Shown here in pieces: positions 49,802-58,500 of a DNA stretch of 64,000 bases. Numbering within the stretch: position 1 is the first letter of the stretch; each line of letters opens with the position of its first letter. The position numbers and the translations under genes are program-made. The stretch comes from an uncultured Roseibium sp. Lineage in GTDB: Bacteria; Pseudomonadota; Alphaproteobacteria; Rhizobiales; Stappiaceae. The stretch is taken from assembly GCF_947494555.1 (NCBI RefSeq), contig NZ_CANLVF010000001.1:868001-932000 (forward strand). Direction: 5' to 3'. The notes beneath the pieces were generated by a model that saw only the letters and a list, made by a program, of their open reading frames with translations, did no database searches and was not told where the DNA came from.

Positions 49802-50446
49802 TCACAGTTTCCGGAAGGATACTGCCATTGCCATATCGCCCGAATGTTCGTGATCATCTTTCGCGTATATCCGGACCTCCTCAAGGCTGGGCTCTGATAT
49901 CCGCCGGACACTTGCCAAACCGGCAAGTGTCTCCTGAAAGCCAAGACTTGAAAAATGTGAACGGTTCACGCCGATGACGAAGAGGGCACCTGCGCTTGCA
50001 ATTGCGAGGAGACTGGTCAGTACATCCGGTCCAAGGTGCCCATGGGTGAAAGTTCCGGAAGACACCACCGCGCCGTAGTCGTTGCAGATTGGCGACAGAT
50101 CCGTTGTGAGATCGATTTCGTACGTGTGGCGGTAAAGCGATTTCCTGGCAGCGTGGGACAGCATTTCCGAGGAAATGTCCATGCCGTCGATATCCCGCGC
50201 GGGGAGGGCGAGCGCCTCGGCAACCAGACCCGTGCCACAACCGATATCGGCGACCGGAATGTCCTTCGGCAGGGCGTTTGCAGAATAAATCTTTGCAATG
50301 GTCTGCGGATAGACAAACCCAAGCGCATCGGCAAAGTCTTCGTCGTAGGACCGCGCGAATTCCCGATAATACGTTTTGTTGTCGTCCGGGGTCGAGAGCC
50401 TGTAGGCATTCTCAAGAATGGCCTTCCCCTTGTCGCTTGCCGCCAT
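49802..50446 (-). CDS. Class I SAM-dependent methyltransferase
   Basis: 214 residues from the ATG at 50446 (AAAGGA site upstream; an in-frame ATG at 50479 is less likely). The SAM-binding motif I is VADIGCGTGLVAEALA, preceded by YYREFARSYDEDFADALGFVYPQTIAKIYSAN, typical of small-molecule or ubiquinone/menaquinone-like (Methyltransf_11/25) enzymes; the acidic ribose-binding position is GMDISSEML. Substrate unknown. It is transcribed toward the ABM gene; both end between 49780 and 49802. Confidence 0.88.
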   Translation of the reverse strand: MAASDKGKAILENAYRLSTPDDNKTYYREFARSYDEDFADALGFVYPQTIAKIYSANALPKDIPVADIGCGTGLVAEALALPARDIDGMDISSEMLSHAARKSLYRHTYEIDLTTDLSPICNDYGAVVSSGTFTHGHLGPDVLTSLLAIASAGALFVIGVNRSHFSSLGFQETLAGLASVRRISEPSLEEVRIYAKDDHEHSGDMAMAVSFRKL

Positions 50447-50737
50447 CTGGGCGTTTCCTTTCAAAGCAGGTTCCAGCATTGGTTGCCTGAAAGCCTAAGG
50501 GGGCAAGAAGACGCAATCAAGTCGAACACCGCATGCGCATGGTCGCGCAGCATCCGGCGGGTTCTCGCGTTTGACCTCCAGCCACCGCCATCTGTTCGGG
50601 GCAGCTCCCATTCAGCGTGGACGGTCTTTTGCGCGTGAAAATTTCCCGCGTGCTTGGCAAATGAATGTTTCCAGTTGTGGGATTTTCGCACGTTCAGCGT
50701 TCCAACTTGCCTCCCGGCAGGCCTTTAGAACGCGTTT

Positions 50738-50753
50738 TGTGATGTTCGTCACA
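50738..50753. promoter_or_regulatory. CRP/FNR-type site upstream of hcp copy 2
   Basis: tgtga-N6-tcaca, identical to 45845-45860 including the six central bases. Confidence 0.5.
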
Positions 50754-50790
50754 CCGGACCTGCGCGTGTTTTCTCGCAGCTTAGCCGCAG

Positions 50791-50810
50791 CTGTGCAGAA
50801 ATCTGCACAG
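50791..50810. promoter_or_regulatory. 20-bp palindrome upstream of hcp copy 2
   Basis: Same ctgtgcagaaatctgcacag as in copy 1, though neighbouring bases have changed; conserved perfect symmetry in both copies supports function. Confidence 0.6.
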
Positions 50811-50885
50811 TGACATGGTCGTTAATGAACCGCGATAATAAAATATCTTCATATTTTTCAATGATTTGTCGAAAAATTGGGAAAC

Positions 50886-50901
50886 TGGCACACCCGTTGC
50901 A
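50886..50901 (+). promoter_or_regulatory. Sigma-54 promoter of hcp copy 2
   Basis: tggcacacccgttgca, identical to copy 1 and 88 nt before the ATG. Confidence 0.88.
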
Positions 50902-50988
50902 ATTCTCCTGGCATCGGCGCCAAACACAAATCAAGCGCCCCGGAATTCAAATCAAAGCTGCCGAGCAGCACAGAGCCAGGAGATCAAA

Positions 50989-51501
50989 ATGTCCAATATC
51001 GCATACCTGAAAGCCACAGGCGCAACCCAAGGCGACATAACCGCAGACGCAACCACAGGCGACAGCATCGGCAACCTGTGGCAGGAAGGCCATGAAGGCC
51101 AGTCCCTGGTCTATGCCCTGGAACAGAATGCAGTCGTGCCGCGTGACCCGCAGTCCGGTTCGATCATCGCAACACGCCGCCACCTGCCGACGACTTTCGT
51201 CAAGCCGATCGACAAGGCAACCCCTCTCTTCTGGCAGGCGCTTGCCACCGGTGAAGCGCTCGAAATCGAAGTCGAGTTCTGGCGTACGTCCACAGCCGGC
51301 GTTCAGGAGCACTACTACACGATCAAGTTCATCGACGCGGTTCTGGTGGAAGGCAAGACGATCCTTCCGGACGTCAACGACGAAGCCAACGCCTCGCGCG
51401 GCGACATCGACCAATTCTCCTTCACCTACCGCAAGTGCGAGTGGACCCACGAAGTTGCCGGTACAAGCGCATCCGACGATTACCGCGCTCCGGTCACCTG
51501 A
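50989..51501 (+). CDS. hcp: Type VI secretion tube protein Hcp (TssD), copy 2
   Basis: 170 residues, 168 identical to copy 1. Differences are Ile17 and Ile74; the DNA differs at more positions, mostly silent third-base changes, which indicates selection on the protein or gene conversion. Same ribosome site (AGGAGA) and promoter. Followed by its own terminator with a different sequence from that of copy 1. Confidence 0.93.
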   Translation: MSNIAYLKATGATQGDITADATTGDSIGNLWQEGHEGQSLVYALEQNAVVPRDPQSGSIIATRRHLPTTFVKPIDKATPLFWQALATGEALEIEVEFWRTSTAGVQEHYYTIKFIDAVLVEGKTILPDVNDEANASRGDIDQFSFTYRKCEWTHEVAGTSASDDYRAPVT

Positions 51502-51577
51502 TCCAAGGCAATAACGCGGAGGCCGGCATTGAACCGGCTCCCAGCTGGCGGACCTACCCCCCGCCTGCCAACTGCAA

Positions 51578-51612
51578 CCGCCCGGTTTTCTCACACCGGG
51601 CGGATTTCATTT
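51578..51612 (+). terminator. Terminator of hcp copy 2
   Basis: ccgcccggt ... accgggcgg stem around tttctcac, followed by atttcattt. Confidence 0.75.
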
Positions 51613-51659
51613 GGACCTGGAATTGTCCCTAGATTTGCGGAATGCATGAGCGAAGCGGT

Positions 51660-52550
51660 TCAGCTCAGGACAAATTCCGTCTCCGAATATCCCTGCAAAT
51701 ACAGCAAGGCCGTCAGATCACCGTGGTCGATGCGGAAATCAGCCGCTTTTGCAACGGCCGGCTTCGCCCGGTACGCAACGCCTGACCCCGCTTTTTCAAT
51801 CATGGCCAGGTCATTGGCCCCGTCACCGACAGCCAGCGAGTCTTCAAAGGCAAGGCTCTTTTCAGCTACCAGCTCTTCCAGGCGCGAACGTTTTGCATCC
51901 TTGCCAAGAATCGGTTCACTGACCCGGCCCGTAAGCTTGCCGTCTTCTTCCAGAAGTGTGTTGGCCTGGTTTTCGTCGAACCCGATCATTGCGGAAACGG
52001 CTTTTGTAAAGTGCGTGAAACCACCGGATACCAGTGCGCAATAGGCGCCATTTGCCTTCATTGTCTGGACCAGCGTACGTCCACCCGGCATCAGGACGAT
52101 CCGGTTGCTCAGGACCGTGTCGATTGCCGAAACGGGCAATCCTGTCAAAAGACCGACCCGTTCACGCAGTGCCGGTTCAAATTCGATTTCGCCGCGCATG
52201 GCGCGTTCGGTGATCCCCGATATTCTGTCCTTGAGCCCGAGTTCGGCAGCCAGTTCGTCAATGCACTCCTGCCGGATCATGGTGGAATCCATATCGGCAA
52301 TGAGAAGGTGCTTGCGGCGGCCGCGTTCGGGCTGCACAAAGACGTCAACGGGTGCGGAAGCTATGAGTTCGCGCAGCATGGTATCGGCGGAAGCTGCGTC
52401 AGGTGCTTCGAAACGGATATCGGCAGCGACCCCTGCGCTCAGGATTGTCGCCGCGTCGCGTACACCGAGGGCGTCTTCAGCGCGCCTGACAAGTTCCTGA
52501 TCGACAGCCGGGGCTGTTGGAGTAGACACCAAAGTGGCAACAAAAGACAT
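51660..52550 (-). CDS. serB: Phosphoserine phosphatase
   Basis: HAD-family phosphatase for the last step of L-serine synthesis. 296 residues from the ATG at 52550: an N-terminal ACT-like region and the HAD core with LLIADMDSTMIRQECIDELA (nucleophile Asp in DMDST), LVSGGFTHF, and AVGDGANDLAMIEKAG. The start begins MSFVATLVSTPT, as in rhizobial SerB. The start codon overlaps that of the divergent miaA gene; the frame extends further upstream inside miaA but is not the gene. Confidence 0.95.
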   Translation of the reverse strand: MSFVATLVSTPTAPAVDQELVRRAEDALGVRDAATILSAGVAADIRFEAPDAASADTMLRELIASAPVDVFVQPERGRRKHLLIADMDSTMIRQECIDELAAELGLKDRISGITERAMRGEIEFEPALRERVGLLTGLPVSAIDTVLSNRIVLMPGGRTLVQTMKANGAYCALVSGGFTHFTKAVSAMIGFDENQANTLLEEDGKLTGRVSEPILGKDAKRSRLEELVAEKSLAFEDSLAVGDGANDLAMIEKAGSGVAYRAKPAVAKAADFRIDHGDLTALLYLQGYSETEFVLS

Positions 52551-53499
52551 GGATGCATCCCTGGAAGGCGAAAGGAAACAGCTTGTTGAAGGCCGCGCCA
52601 TTCTGATAGCGGGCCCGACTGCAAGCGGCAAGTCCGCTTTGGCGCTGGATCTTGCCGAAGCTTGTGATGGCGTGATCATTAATGCCGATTCCATGCAGCT
52701 CTATGAAGATTTGCGCATTGTCAGCGCCCGTCCGTCAATTGCCGAGGAAGGCCGGGTTCCGCACAGGCTCTACGGTTTCTTGCCCGCATCGACCGCGTTT
52801 TCCACCGGCGCTTGGCTGCGTTTGGCGACACAGGAAATTGAAACTGTCGAAGCCGAAGGCAGGACCCCGATCCTGGTTGGAGGAACGGGTCTTTATTTCA
52901 AGGCACTAACGGAAGGATTTGCCGAACTGCCGGAGATCCCCGAGGAGATACGAGATGCTGCGCGGGAACTCGCGGACCGGGAAGGTGTGGAGGGGCTGAA
53001 GAAGCAGCTCTCTTTGCTTGGCGATGAGGCAGCCGCACAGTCGCTTGCCGATCCCCAGCGGCTTACACGCGCGCTGGAAGTGCTACAGGCAACGGGCAAG
53101 CCGCTCAGCCTTTGGCAGCAGAAAGCGCAGTCCGCGCCTTTCCTGACGCCGGACAGCTGCACCCGGATCGTGCTGGGCCCGCCCCGGTCCTGGCTGCATT
53201 CCCGTATCGAGCAGCGCGCACGCCTTATGCTGGAAGAAGCCGGTGTCGCTGAGGTCAAAAGACTGCTTGCGTTGAATCTTTCCGAAAAACTCCCGGCAAT
53301 GCGGGCGATCGGCGTCAGCGAAACACGGGACTATCTGTCGGGAACCACAGATTTGGAAGAAACAGTCCACAGGCTCACTGTTGCAACGCGGCAATACGCT
53401 AAGCGGCAGGAAACGTGGTTTCGAAACCAGATGCCGGATTGGCAACGGGTTGATCCGTCAAAGGGAATCGACAACGACTGTTTATGGAAGGCAGGCTAA
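52534..53499 (+). CDS. miaA: tRNA dimethylallyltransferase
   Basis: Adds the isopentenyl group to A37 of tRNAs reading UNN codons. P-loop GPTASGKSALALDLAE (about 27-42), INADSMQLYEDLRIVSARPS, GGTGLYFKALTEGFA and ROYAKRQETWFRNQ-like end (RQYAKRQETWFRNQMPDW) are conserved. Start is GTG at 52534 or ATG at 52549; neither has a clear ribosome site, and both overlap the divergent serB start. 321 residues is normal. Confidence 0.95.
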   Translation: MATKDMDASLEGERKQLVEGRAILIAGPTASGKSALALDLAEACDGVIINADSMQLYEDLRIVSARPSIAEEGRVPHRLYGFLPASTAFSTGAWLRLATQEIETVEAEGRTPILVGGTGLYFKALTEGFAELPEIPEEIRDAARELADREGVEGLKKQLSLLGDEAAAQSLADPQRLTRALEVLQATGKPLSLWQQKAQSAPFLTPDSCTRIVLGPPRSWLHSRIEQRARLMLEEAGVAEVKRLLALNLSEKLPAMRAIGVSETRDYLSGTTDLEETVHRLTVATRQYAKRQETWFRNQMPDWQRVDPSKGIDNDCLWKAG

Positions 53500-53715
53500 T
53501 GTCACCAAGTCAACTTAAAGGTGGTGCAATGCAGCAAGCGGTTTTACGATAACCTGTTGGTAATACGCATATATTTTTGCCTTTTTTGACATTATACTTT
53601 GGTCTGCCTTCGGGTTGGCACAATTCAGGGTTACGCGTCCGGCAATCGAGTCCCGGGAGTTTTCAAACTTCCTTCAGAACACTGGCGCATGACCTGATTG
53701 CATAGGAGGACCACG

Positions 53716-54255
53716 GTGCAGACGATATTTCTCGAATGTGGCTCAGTGCGGCTTGTTCCCTTTTCCCCGTCCGACATAAATCTCGTCAAAAACCTTCACT
53801 CCGACCCATTTGGCAACCGATGTATTGAATATTCGACCGACTGCACGATCGCGGATGCGGCTGATCTTGTGCGCTCTGCCTTGCAGAACCAGGCGGATCT
53901 GGGTTTTGCCAAATGGAAGGCTGTTTCCGACAACGGCCGATTTCTCGGCTGGGCCGGGTTCACGCCTGTCAGCGAAACATCGGAAATCAGCCTGAACTAC
54001 TGTCTGCTCAACGACGTGCTTTCGCAGGACGAAACGCTGGCAACAAGACTGTGCGAAGCGCTGTCTGGCTGGTTCTTCGAAAACACCTATTTCTCGCACC
54101 TTGTGGCCGTCGTTCGGACGGACAACAGGGATGTGCGCAACGTGGTCCGTGATGTCGGGTTTTCTCACCGGGAAAGCAAGGTGATCGAGGGCATGCAGGC
54201 TGACGTCTTTCAGCTTTTCAGCCCCTCCATGCAGTCTTACCTGATGAGTGCCTGA
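53716..54255 (+). CDS. GNAT acetyltransferase, RimJ/RimL-like
   Basis: 179 residues from the GTG at 53716, which follows a perfect AGGAGG at 6 nt spacing. Contains the acetyltransferase_3 pattern: FLECGSVRLVPFSPSDINLVKNLHSDPFGNRCIEY, GRFLGWAGFTPVSETSEISLNYCL and AVVRTDNRDVRNVVRDVGF. Tandem with a similar GNAT gene 91 bp downstream; together they may derive from duplication, though identity is low by eye. Substrate unknown. Confidence 0.85.
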   Translation: MQTIFLECGSVRLVPFSPSDINLVKNLHSDPFGNRCIEYSTDCTIADAADLVRSALQNQADLGFAKWKAVSDNGRFLGWAGFTPVSETSEISLNYCLLNDVLSQDETLATRLCEALSGWFFENTYFSHLVAVVRTDNRDVRNVVRDVGFSHRESKVIEGMQADVFQLFSPSMQSYLMSA

Positions 54256-54346
54256 TACCGACTTCCGGTTGCAGGCTGGATATTCCCCAAAAGAAACCGT
54301 AACCTTGGCCGTGTTGAACGCGGCTTTTCTTTTGGAAGACTGAGAT

Positions 54347-54865
54347 TTGACCGAAATTATTCTGACGACCGAGCGCCTTCGGGTTGAGCCCTTTCAGGAC
54401 ACAGATCTTCCGCTTCTCCTTGAGCTTCACTCCGACCCCGAGGTCAACCGGTATCTGTCGCCGGGTCTTGCACCGATGGGCGCGGAAGAGGTCGAGCGGC
54501 GGCTGGACACTTACATTCAATTGCACCGCGAAAAGGGTCTTTCCAAATGGAAGCTGCTGACCCGGGACGGGAACTTCATCGGACGTGCCGGGTTGAGCTG
54601 GATGAACGCGCCCGACGGATTTGAGGTTGGCTACAGCCTGAAGCAGGATGCGTGGGGGCGGGGTTATGCGACCGAGATCGCCAAGGGACTTGCCAACTGG
54701 TTTTTCGAGAATACAGACAACAGGTTCCTGATTGCCTTTGCCCATACGCGGCATCTGGCGTCACTCAATGTGATGAAAAAGGCGGGGTTCACCTATTGGT
54801 TCGATATGGAAAGGGATGGGGTTCCCTGCACGTTTTACCGGATTGAGCGGCATGAGGTGGTCTGA
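54347..54865 (+). CDS. GNAT acetyltransferase, RimJ/RimL-like
   Basis: 172 residues. Domain features: LTTERLRVEPFQDTDLPLLLELHSDPEVNRYLSPG, NFIGRAGLSWMNAPDGFEVGYSLKQDAWGRGYATEIAKGLANWFFEN (acetyl-CoA loop GRGYAT) and LASLNVMKKAGFTY. Stronger match to the family than its upstream neighbour, which lacks the GRGYA loop. Start TTG at 54347; no clear ribosome site. Confidence 0.9.
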   Translation: MTEIILTTERLRVEPFQDTDLPLLLELHSDPEVNRYLSPGLAPMGAEEVERRLDTYIQLHREKGLSKWKLLTRDGNFIGRAGLSWMNAPDGFEVGYSLKQDAWGRGYATEIAKGLANWFFENTDNRFLIAFAHTRHLASLNVMKKAGFTYWFDMERDGVPCTFYRIERHEVV

Positions 54866-55081
54866 TCAGCTCCCTTGCGCCGCATATTCAGGGACAGTCC
54901 GACACGGGGCGGGCGGCCGGAATCAGATCCAGTCCGAACTCGCGTTTAGCGCCGCTTGTACTTTTTCAAGCTTCATTCTTTTGATTGTTTTGTTCAGGTG
55001 AACCCGTCACGGTAGCAGGGGCGCGGGGCGGGTGTCGGCGCTTCGCGCCCATTTTTCATTTCAAACACAAGGTATTTGGAC

Positions 55082-56098
55082 ATGGCATTTTATCATTGGC
55101 TCAATCGGTACAAGGACCGGGAAAAGAACCCGGAGAAGGCGAAATGGATCGCGGAACACCTGCTGAAGCTTCGTGCGGATCTCGCGGAAAGCAAACTTGG
55201 AGACCGTGACCCGAACAGCCTCGTGATCGGGTCCTGGAACATCCGCGCATTTGATGACGGCAAACCGCGCCGCGACGAGAGCTTTCACTACATCGCCGAG
55301 ATCATCGGACATTTCGATGTTTGCGCGATCCAGGAGGTCAAGGAAGACCTGGATCCGCTCAACAAGCTGAACACGCTGCTCGGGCCGAACTGGTCGTATA
55401 TCGTCACGGACGTGACCGCGGGCAGCAAGGGAAACACGGAACGCCAAGCGTTCTTTTTCAACACCAACAAGGTCTTTTTCCGCAACCTAGTTGGCGAGGT
55501 CGTGCTGCCACCGGAATCGCTGCTTGATCATGGCCAGATTGCACGCACGCCGTTCTTTGCGTCGTTCCAGGCCGGTTGGTTCAAGTTCACGCTTATGAGC
55601 GTTCACATCATCTTCGGTGGAAGCACCAAGAATAAGAAGAAGATGCGCGCTGCCGAAGTGGAAATCCTCGCGAAACTGGCGGCAAAGCGCGCGAAGAAGG
55701 AGGGGCAGGTCTATGTCCTGATCGGTGATATGAATATTGAATCCCGCGACGATGAAATCATGGCCGGGCTTAAGAAACATGGGCTCTTCGCGCCACTCTT
55801 TGGGGCGACCAATCTCAAGGGCACCAAACATTACGACCAGATCGCCTTCACCGGCGAAAAGAGCCGAACCCGGTGCCTTCAGTCCGGCAGTTTCGATTGG
55901 CGCACCGCCGTATACCGTCCGGATGAGAAAGATCACTATGAGCCCATCGCACTCGAGGCGCGCGACGGCAAGCCTTACAAGAACTGGGACAAGGACTACG
56001 AAAAGTTCTTCGCAAGTTTCGAGATGTCCGATCACCTGCCCATCTGGGTGGAAATGGAGATCGATTATTCGAACGAGTATCTGGAACGGTTCATCTGA
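55082..56098 (+). CDS. Endonuclease/exonuclease/phosphatase family protein
   Basis: 338 residues. EEP-fold motifs: VIGSWNIRAFDD (Asn), CAIQEVKED (metal-binding Glu), SVHIIFGG, VLIGDMNIE (Asp-x-Asn) and a C-terminal SDHLPIWVEMEI (Asp-His pair). DNase I-like fold: substrates may be DNA, RNA or phosphoesters. No signal peptide; the start of the ORF (MAFYHWLNRYKDREKNPEKAKWIAEHLLKLRADLAES) is a charged helical extension. Converges with leuA at a strong terminator. Confidence 0.9.
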   Translation: MAFYHWLNRYKDREKNPEKAKWIAEHLLKLRADLAESKLGDRDPNSLVIGSWNIRAFDDGKPRRDESFHYIAEIIGHFDVCAIQEVKEDLDPLNKLNTLLGPNWSYIVTDVTAGSKGNTERQAFFFNTNKVFFRNLVGEVVLPPESLLDHGQIARTPFFASFQAGWFKFTLMSVHIIFGGSTKNKKKMRAAEVEILAKLAAKRAKKEGQVYVLIGDMNIESRDDEIMAGLKKHGLFAPLFGATNLKGTKHYDQIAFTGEKSRTRCLQSGSFDWRTAVYRPDEKDHYEPIALEARDGKPYKNWDKDYEKFFASFEMSDHLPIWVEMEIDYSNEYLERFI

Positions 56099-56119
56099 CT
56101 GAAAACCGTGAACATTGAT

Positions 56120-56148
56120 CCCTGAAACGGCAAGTGGCCGTTTCAGGG
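56120..56148. terminator. Bidirectional terminator between the EEP gene and leuA
   Basis: Perfect 12-bp stem ccctgaaacggc/gccgtttcaggg with a 5-nt loop aagtg. It lies 12 nt before the leuA stop (minus strand) and 22 nt after the EEP stop. Confidence 0.8.
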
Positions 56149-56159
56149 ATCTGTTCCTA

Positions 56160-57716
56160 TCAGACGGCCTGCAAGGCGCCCGGGTTGCCGGTCTGCTGGC
56201 GCAGGGCGAGTTTGTTCATGGCCGACACATAGGCACGCGCGGAGGCGACCAGCGTGTCGGTATCGGCGCCTTTTCCGGTTGCAATGCGGCCCTCGGCTTC
56301 CAGGCGCACGGAGACTTCGGCCTGTGCGTCAGTGCCTTCGGTGACGGCATGAACCTGGTAGAGCGACAAGGTGGCCTCGTGGGGCACGATGGCCTTGATC
56401 GCGTTGAAAGTCGCGTCGACCGGACCGTCGCCGGTTGCCTCCTTGGTGATGTGCTGGCCGTTGACGTCCATCGTCAGGATCGCCTTTTGCGGACCTCCGG
56501 TGCCGGCGATCACGGTCAAGGCAATAACCTTGGTGCTTTCGCCCAGGATGTTGATTTCATCCTCTACCAGCGCCTCGATGTCTTCGTCGTAGACATGTTT
56601 CTTGCGGTCGGCCAGGTCCTTGAAGCGGCGGAAGGCATCCTGCAAGGCGTTGTCGCCCAGTTCAAAGCCCAATTCGCGCAGCTTGTCGCGGAAGGCATGA
56701 CGGCCGGAATGCTTGCCCATCACCAGCGACGTTGCTTTCACGCCGACGTCTTCCGGACGCATGATCTCGTAGGTTTCCGCATTCTTCAGCATGCCGTCCT
56801 GGTGAATGCCGCTCTCATGCGCAAAGGCATTCTTGCCGACGATCGCCTTGTTGTACTGAACAGCAAAGCCCGATGCGCCAGCAACCATTTTGGATGCACG
56901 GACCATGAATTGCGGATCGATCTGTGTGGTGTATTGCAGAACGTCTCCGCGCGTGCGGATCGCCATGACGATCTCTTCCAGCGCGGCGTTGCCTGCACGT
57001 TCGCCGAGGCCGTTGATCGTGCATTCGATCTGGCGGGCACCACCTGCGACACCAGCCAGAGAATTGGCAACGGCCAGTCCCAGATCGTCGTGGCAATGGA
57101 CCGAAAAGATGGCCTGGTCGCTGTTCGGCACGCGCTCGCGGATGTCCTCGAACATGGCTTTGTATTCATCCGGCGTCGCGTATCCGACCGTGTCGGGCAA
57201 ATTGATGGTGGTTGCACCGCACTTGATGGCAGCCTCCACACAGCGGCACAGGTAATCGATCGGCGTGCGGGTTGCGTCCATGGCGGACCACTCGACATCG
57301 TCGATCAGGTTACGCGAGCGGGTCACGGTATCGGTAATGATGTCCATCACCTCGTCCTGGGATTTGTTCATCTGAAACTTCAGATGAATTGGCGAGGTGG
57401 AGACAAAAGTGTGAATCCGGCCCTTGGCGGCATGCTTTACCGCTTCACCGCAGCGGTCGATATCGGCATGGATCGCGCGGGCGAGGCCCGCGATCACGGA
57501 GTTCTTCGAGCGCTTGGCGATCTCACTGACGGCTTCGAAGTCACCGTTGGAGGCAATTGGAAAACCTGCCTCGATAATGTCGACGCCCATGTCGTCGAGG
57601 ATTTCGGCAATCTGCAGTTTTTCTTCCAGCGTCATGGAAGCGCCGGGCGATTGTTCGCCGTCGCGCAAGGTCGTGTCGAAGATGCGGATATGATCCGTTT
57701 CAGAGGTGGCAGTCAT
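56160..57716 (-). CDS. leuA: 2-isopropylmalate synthase
   Basis: First committed enzyme of leucine synthesis (acetyl-CoA + 2-oxoisovalerate). 518 residues: catalytic TIM barrel with FDTTLRDGEQSPGASM, SVHCHDDLGLAVANSLAGV (metal-binding His-x-His) and CTINGLGERAGNAALEEIVMA, a linker and a C-terminal LeuA regulatory dimer domain ending YVSAMNKLALRQ that gives leucine feedback control. Upstream, on the same strand, lies a leucine-rich leader peptide gene, so expression is probably also attenuated by leucine supply. Confidence 0.97.
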   Translation of the reverse strand: MTATSETDHIRIFDTTLRDGEQSPGASMTLEEKLQIAEILDDMGVDIIEAGFPIASNGDFEAVSEIAKRSKNSVIAGLARAIHADIDRCGEAVKHAAKGRIHTFVSTSPIHLKFQMNKSQDEVMDIITDTVTRSRNLIDDVEWSAMDATRTPIDYLCRCVEAAIKCGATTINLPDTVGYATPDEYKAMFEDIRERVPNSDQAIFSVHCHDDLGLAVANSLAGVAGGARQIECTINGLGERAGNAALEEIVMAIRTRGDVLQYTTQIDPQFMVRASKMVAGASGFAVQYNKAIVGKNAFAHESGIHQDGMLKNAETYEIMRPEDVGVKATSLVMGKHSGRHAFRDKLRELGFELGDNALQDAFRRFKDLADRKKHVYDEDIEALVEDEINILGESTKVIALTVIAGTGGPQKAILTMDVNGQHITKEATGDGPVDATFNAIKAIVPHEATLSLYQVHAVTEGTDAQAEVSVRLEAEGRIATGKGADTDTLVASARAYVSAMNKLALRQQTGNPGALQAV

Positions 57717-57862
57717 GTCGTTTCGTCCCTGGCTTGGATCGGCAGTTCCGGCCCATTCTGTCAGGCGGAACCGTCACGCGATCCGGAATTCGTAATGCGT
57801 TGTGTCGAAGTATCTCCCCTAAGTGTCCGTTCCGCCAGATCAAAACGCGGAGCAGCCGACGC

Positions 57863-57964
57863 TCAGGGGCATCTAAGAAGGAGGAGATCGCCAAGTAGGA
57901 GGAGGCCGCCGCGCTCATTCAGCGCGTGGATCGTAGAACCGGAAATGTCGCGTGCCGCGATCAT
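57863..57964 (-). CDS. leuA leader peptide (leucine attenuator)
   Basis: 33-codon frame 146 nt upstream of leuA on the same strand, ending in a block Gly-Gly-Leu-Leu-Leu-Leu-Gly-Asp-Leu-Leu-Leu-Leu-Arg-Cys-Pro then TGA: eight leucine codons in ten, several of them CTC/CTA/CTT. Such a cluster before leuA is the classical design for ribosome-mediated attenuation: stalling at Leu codons when leucyl-tRNA is low alters the downstream RNA fold. Downstream arms ggcggaac (57764-57771) and gttccgcc (57829-57836) can pair, but I see no U-run, so the exact switch (termination or translation) is open. The ribosome site is weak. Confidence 0.8.
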   Translation of the reverse strand: MIAARDISGSTIHALNERGGLLLLGDLLLLRCP

Positions 57965-58500
57965 GGGTTTCAACTCTGGCCTTTAGTCGTCTTGCCGTAA
58001 TAGCCACCAAGCTTGAGACAAAAGCGTAAGCAGGTGGTTAACGAGATTCGTTCTTAAGGCAGGATGCGGACTGATGCAAGTGAGGTTATTGGGCTACCGT
58101 ATTAAGTGACCGCCAGCATCGGGCAATCCAATCCCCTTTAATAAATTGCCCGCCACCGGTTTAGTGGTGCGTCTCAACACCCTTGCGTGGCAAGGGTGTC
58201 TTTCCAGAAATCGGGATTTGAAGATTCGGCTTGCAAATGCTTCGATGCGGTTGCAAAGATCTAAACTTCTCAACTCTCCGAAGACTTCAGGATAGGGCAG
58301 ATGCAAAGGCCGGTGTGCCTTCGGCGCAAGGCAGCGCCGTCGGCCAGGTACCAGCCTGCCAGAATTCCAAGAGGCAGAGGTTCCCGCGCGCTTTACGCGA
58401 GCATACGAGCCGATAGTACCAACGGCGGCTCCAGCTAGCGCTTCAAAGAGTGTCGTCCTGATGGTTTCGGCACAAGACGAGGCATACCAATAAAAGAGAG
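57965..58500. other. Gene-poor stretch between the leuA leader and the SemiSWEET gene
   Basis: About 530 bases without a gene I can support. It probably contains the leuA promoter on the minus strand. A perfect hairpin acacccttgc-gtg-gcaagggtgt lies at 58177-58199 followed by ctttcc on the plus strand (possible terminator). A 141-codon minus-strand frame (58094-58519) has biased composition, no family and no ribosome site; it could be a decayed gene. Confidence 0.4.

Larger units (their letters stand above)
50677..51501 (+). repeat. 825-bp direct repeat, copy 2 (promoter plus hcp)
   Basis: Gapless match of 45784-46608 (offset 4893). Same orientation. Between the copies lie five genes on both strands, so recombination between copies could remove or duplicate a 4.9-kb block. 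Confidence 0.95.

Noticed and set aside
56115..57986. 623-codon plus-strand open frame
   Set aside because: It is antisense to leuA, whose catalytic motifs are complete. Long antisense frames are usual in GC-rich genes.
58034..58053. Two TTAA sites near the leuA upstream region as a CtrA site
   Set aside because: The spacer is 12 nt, not 7.
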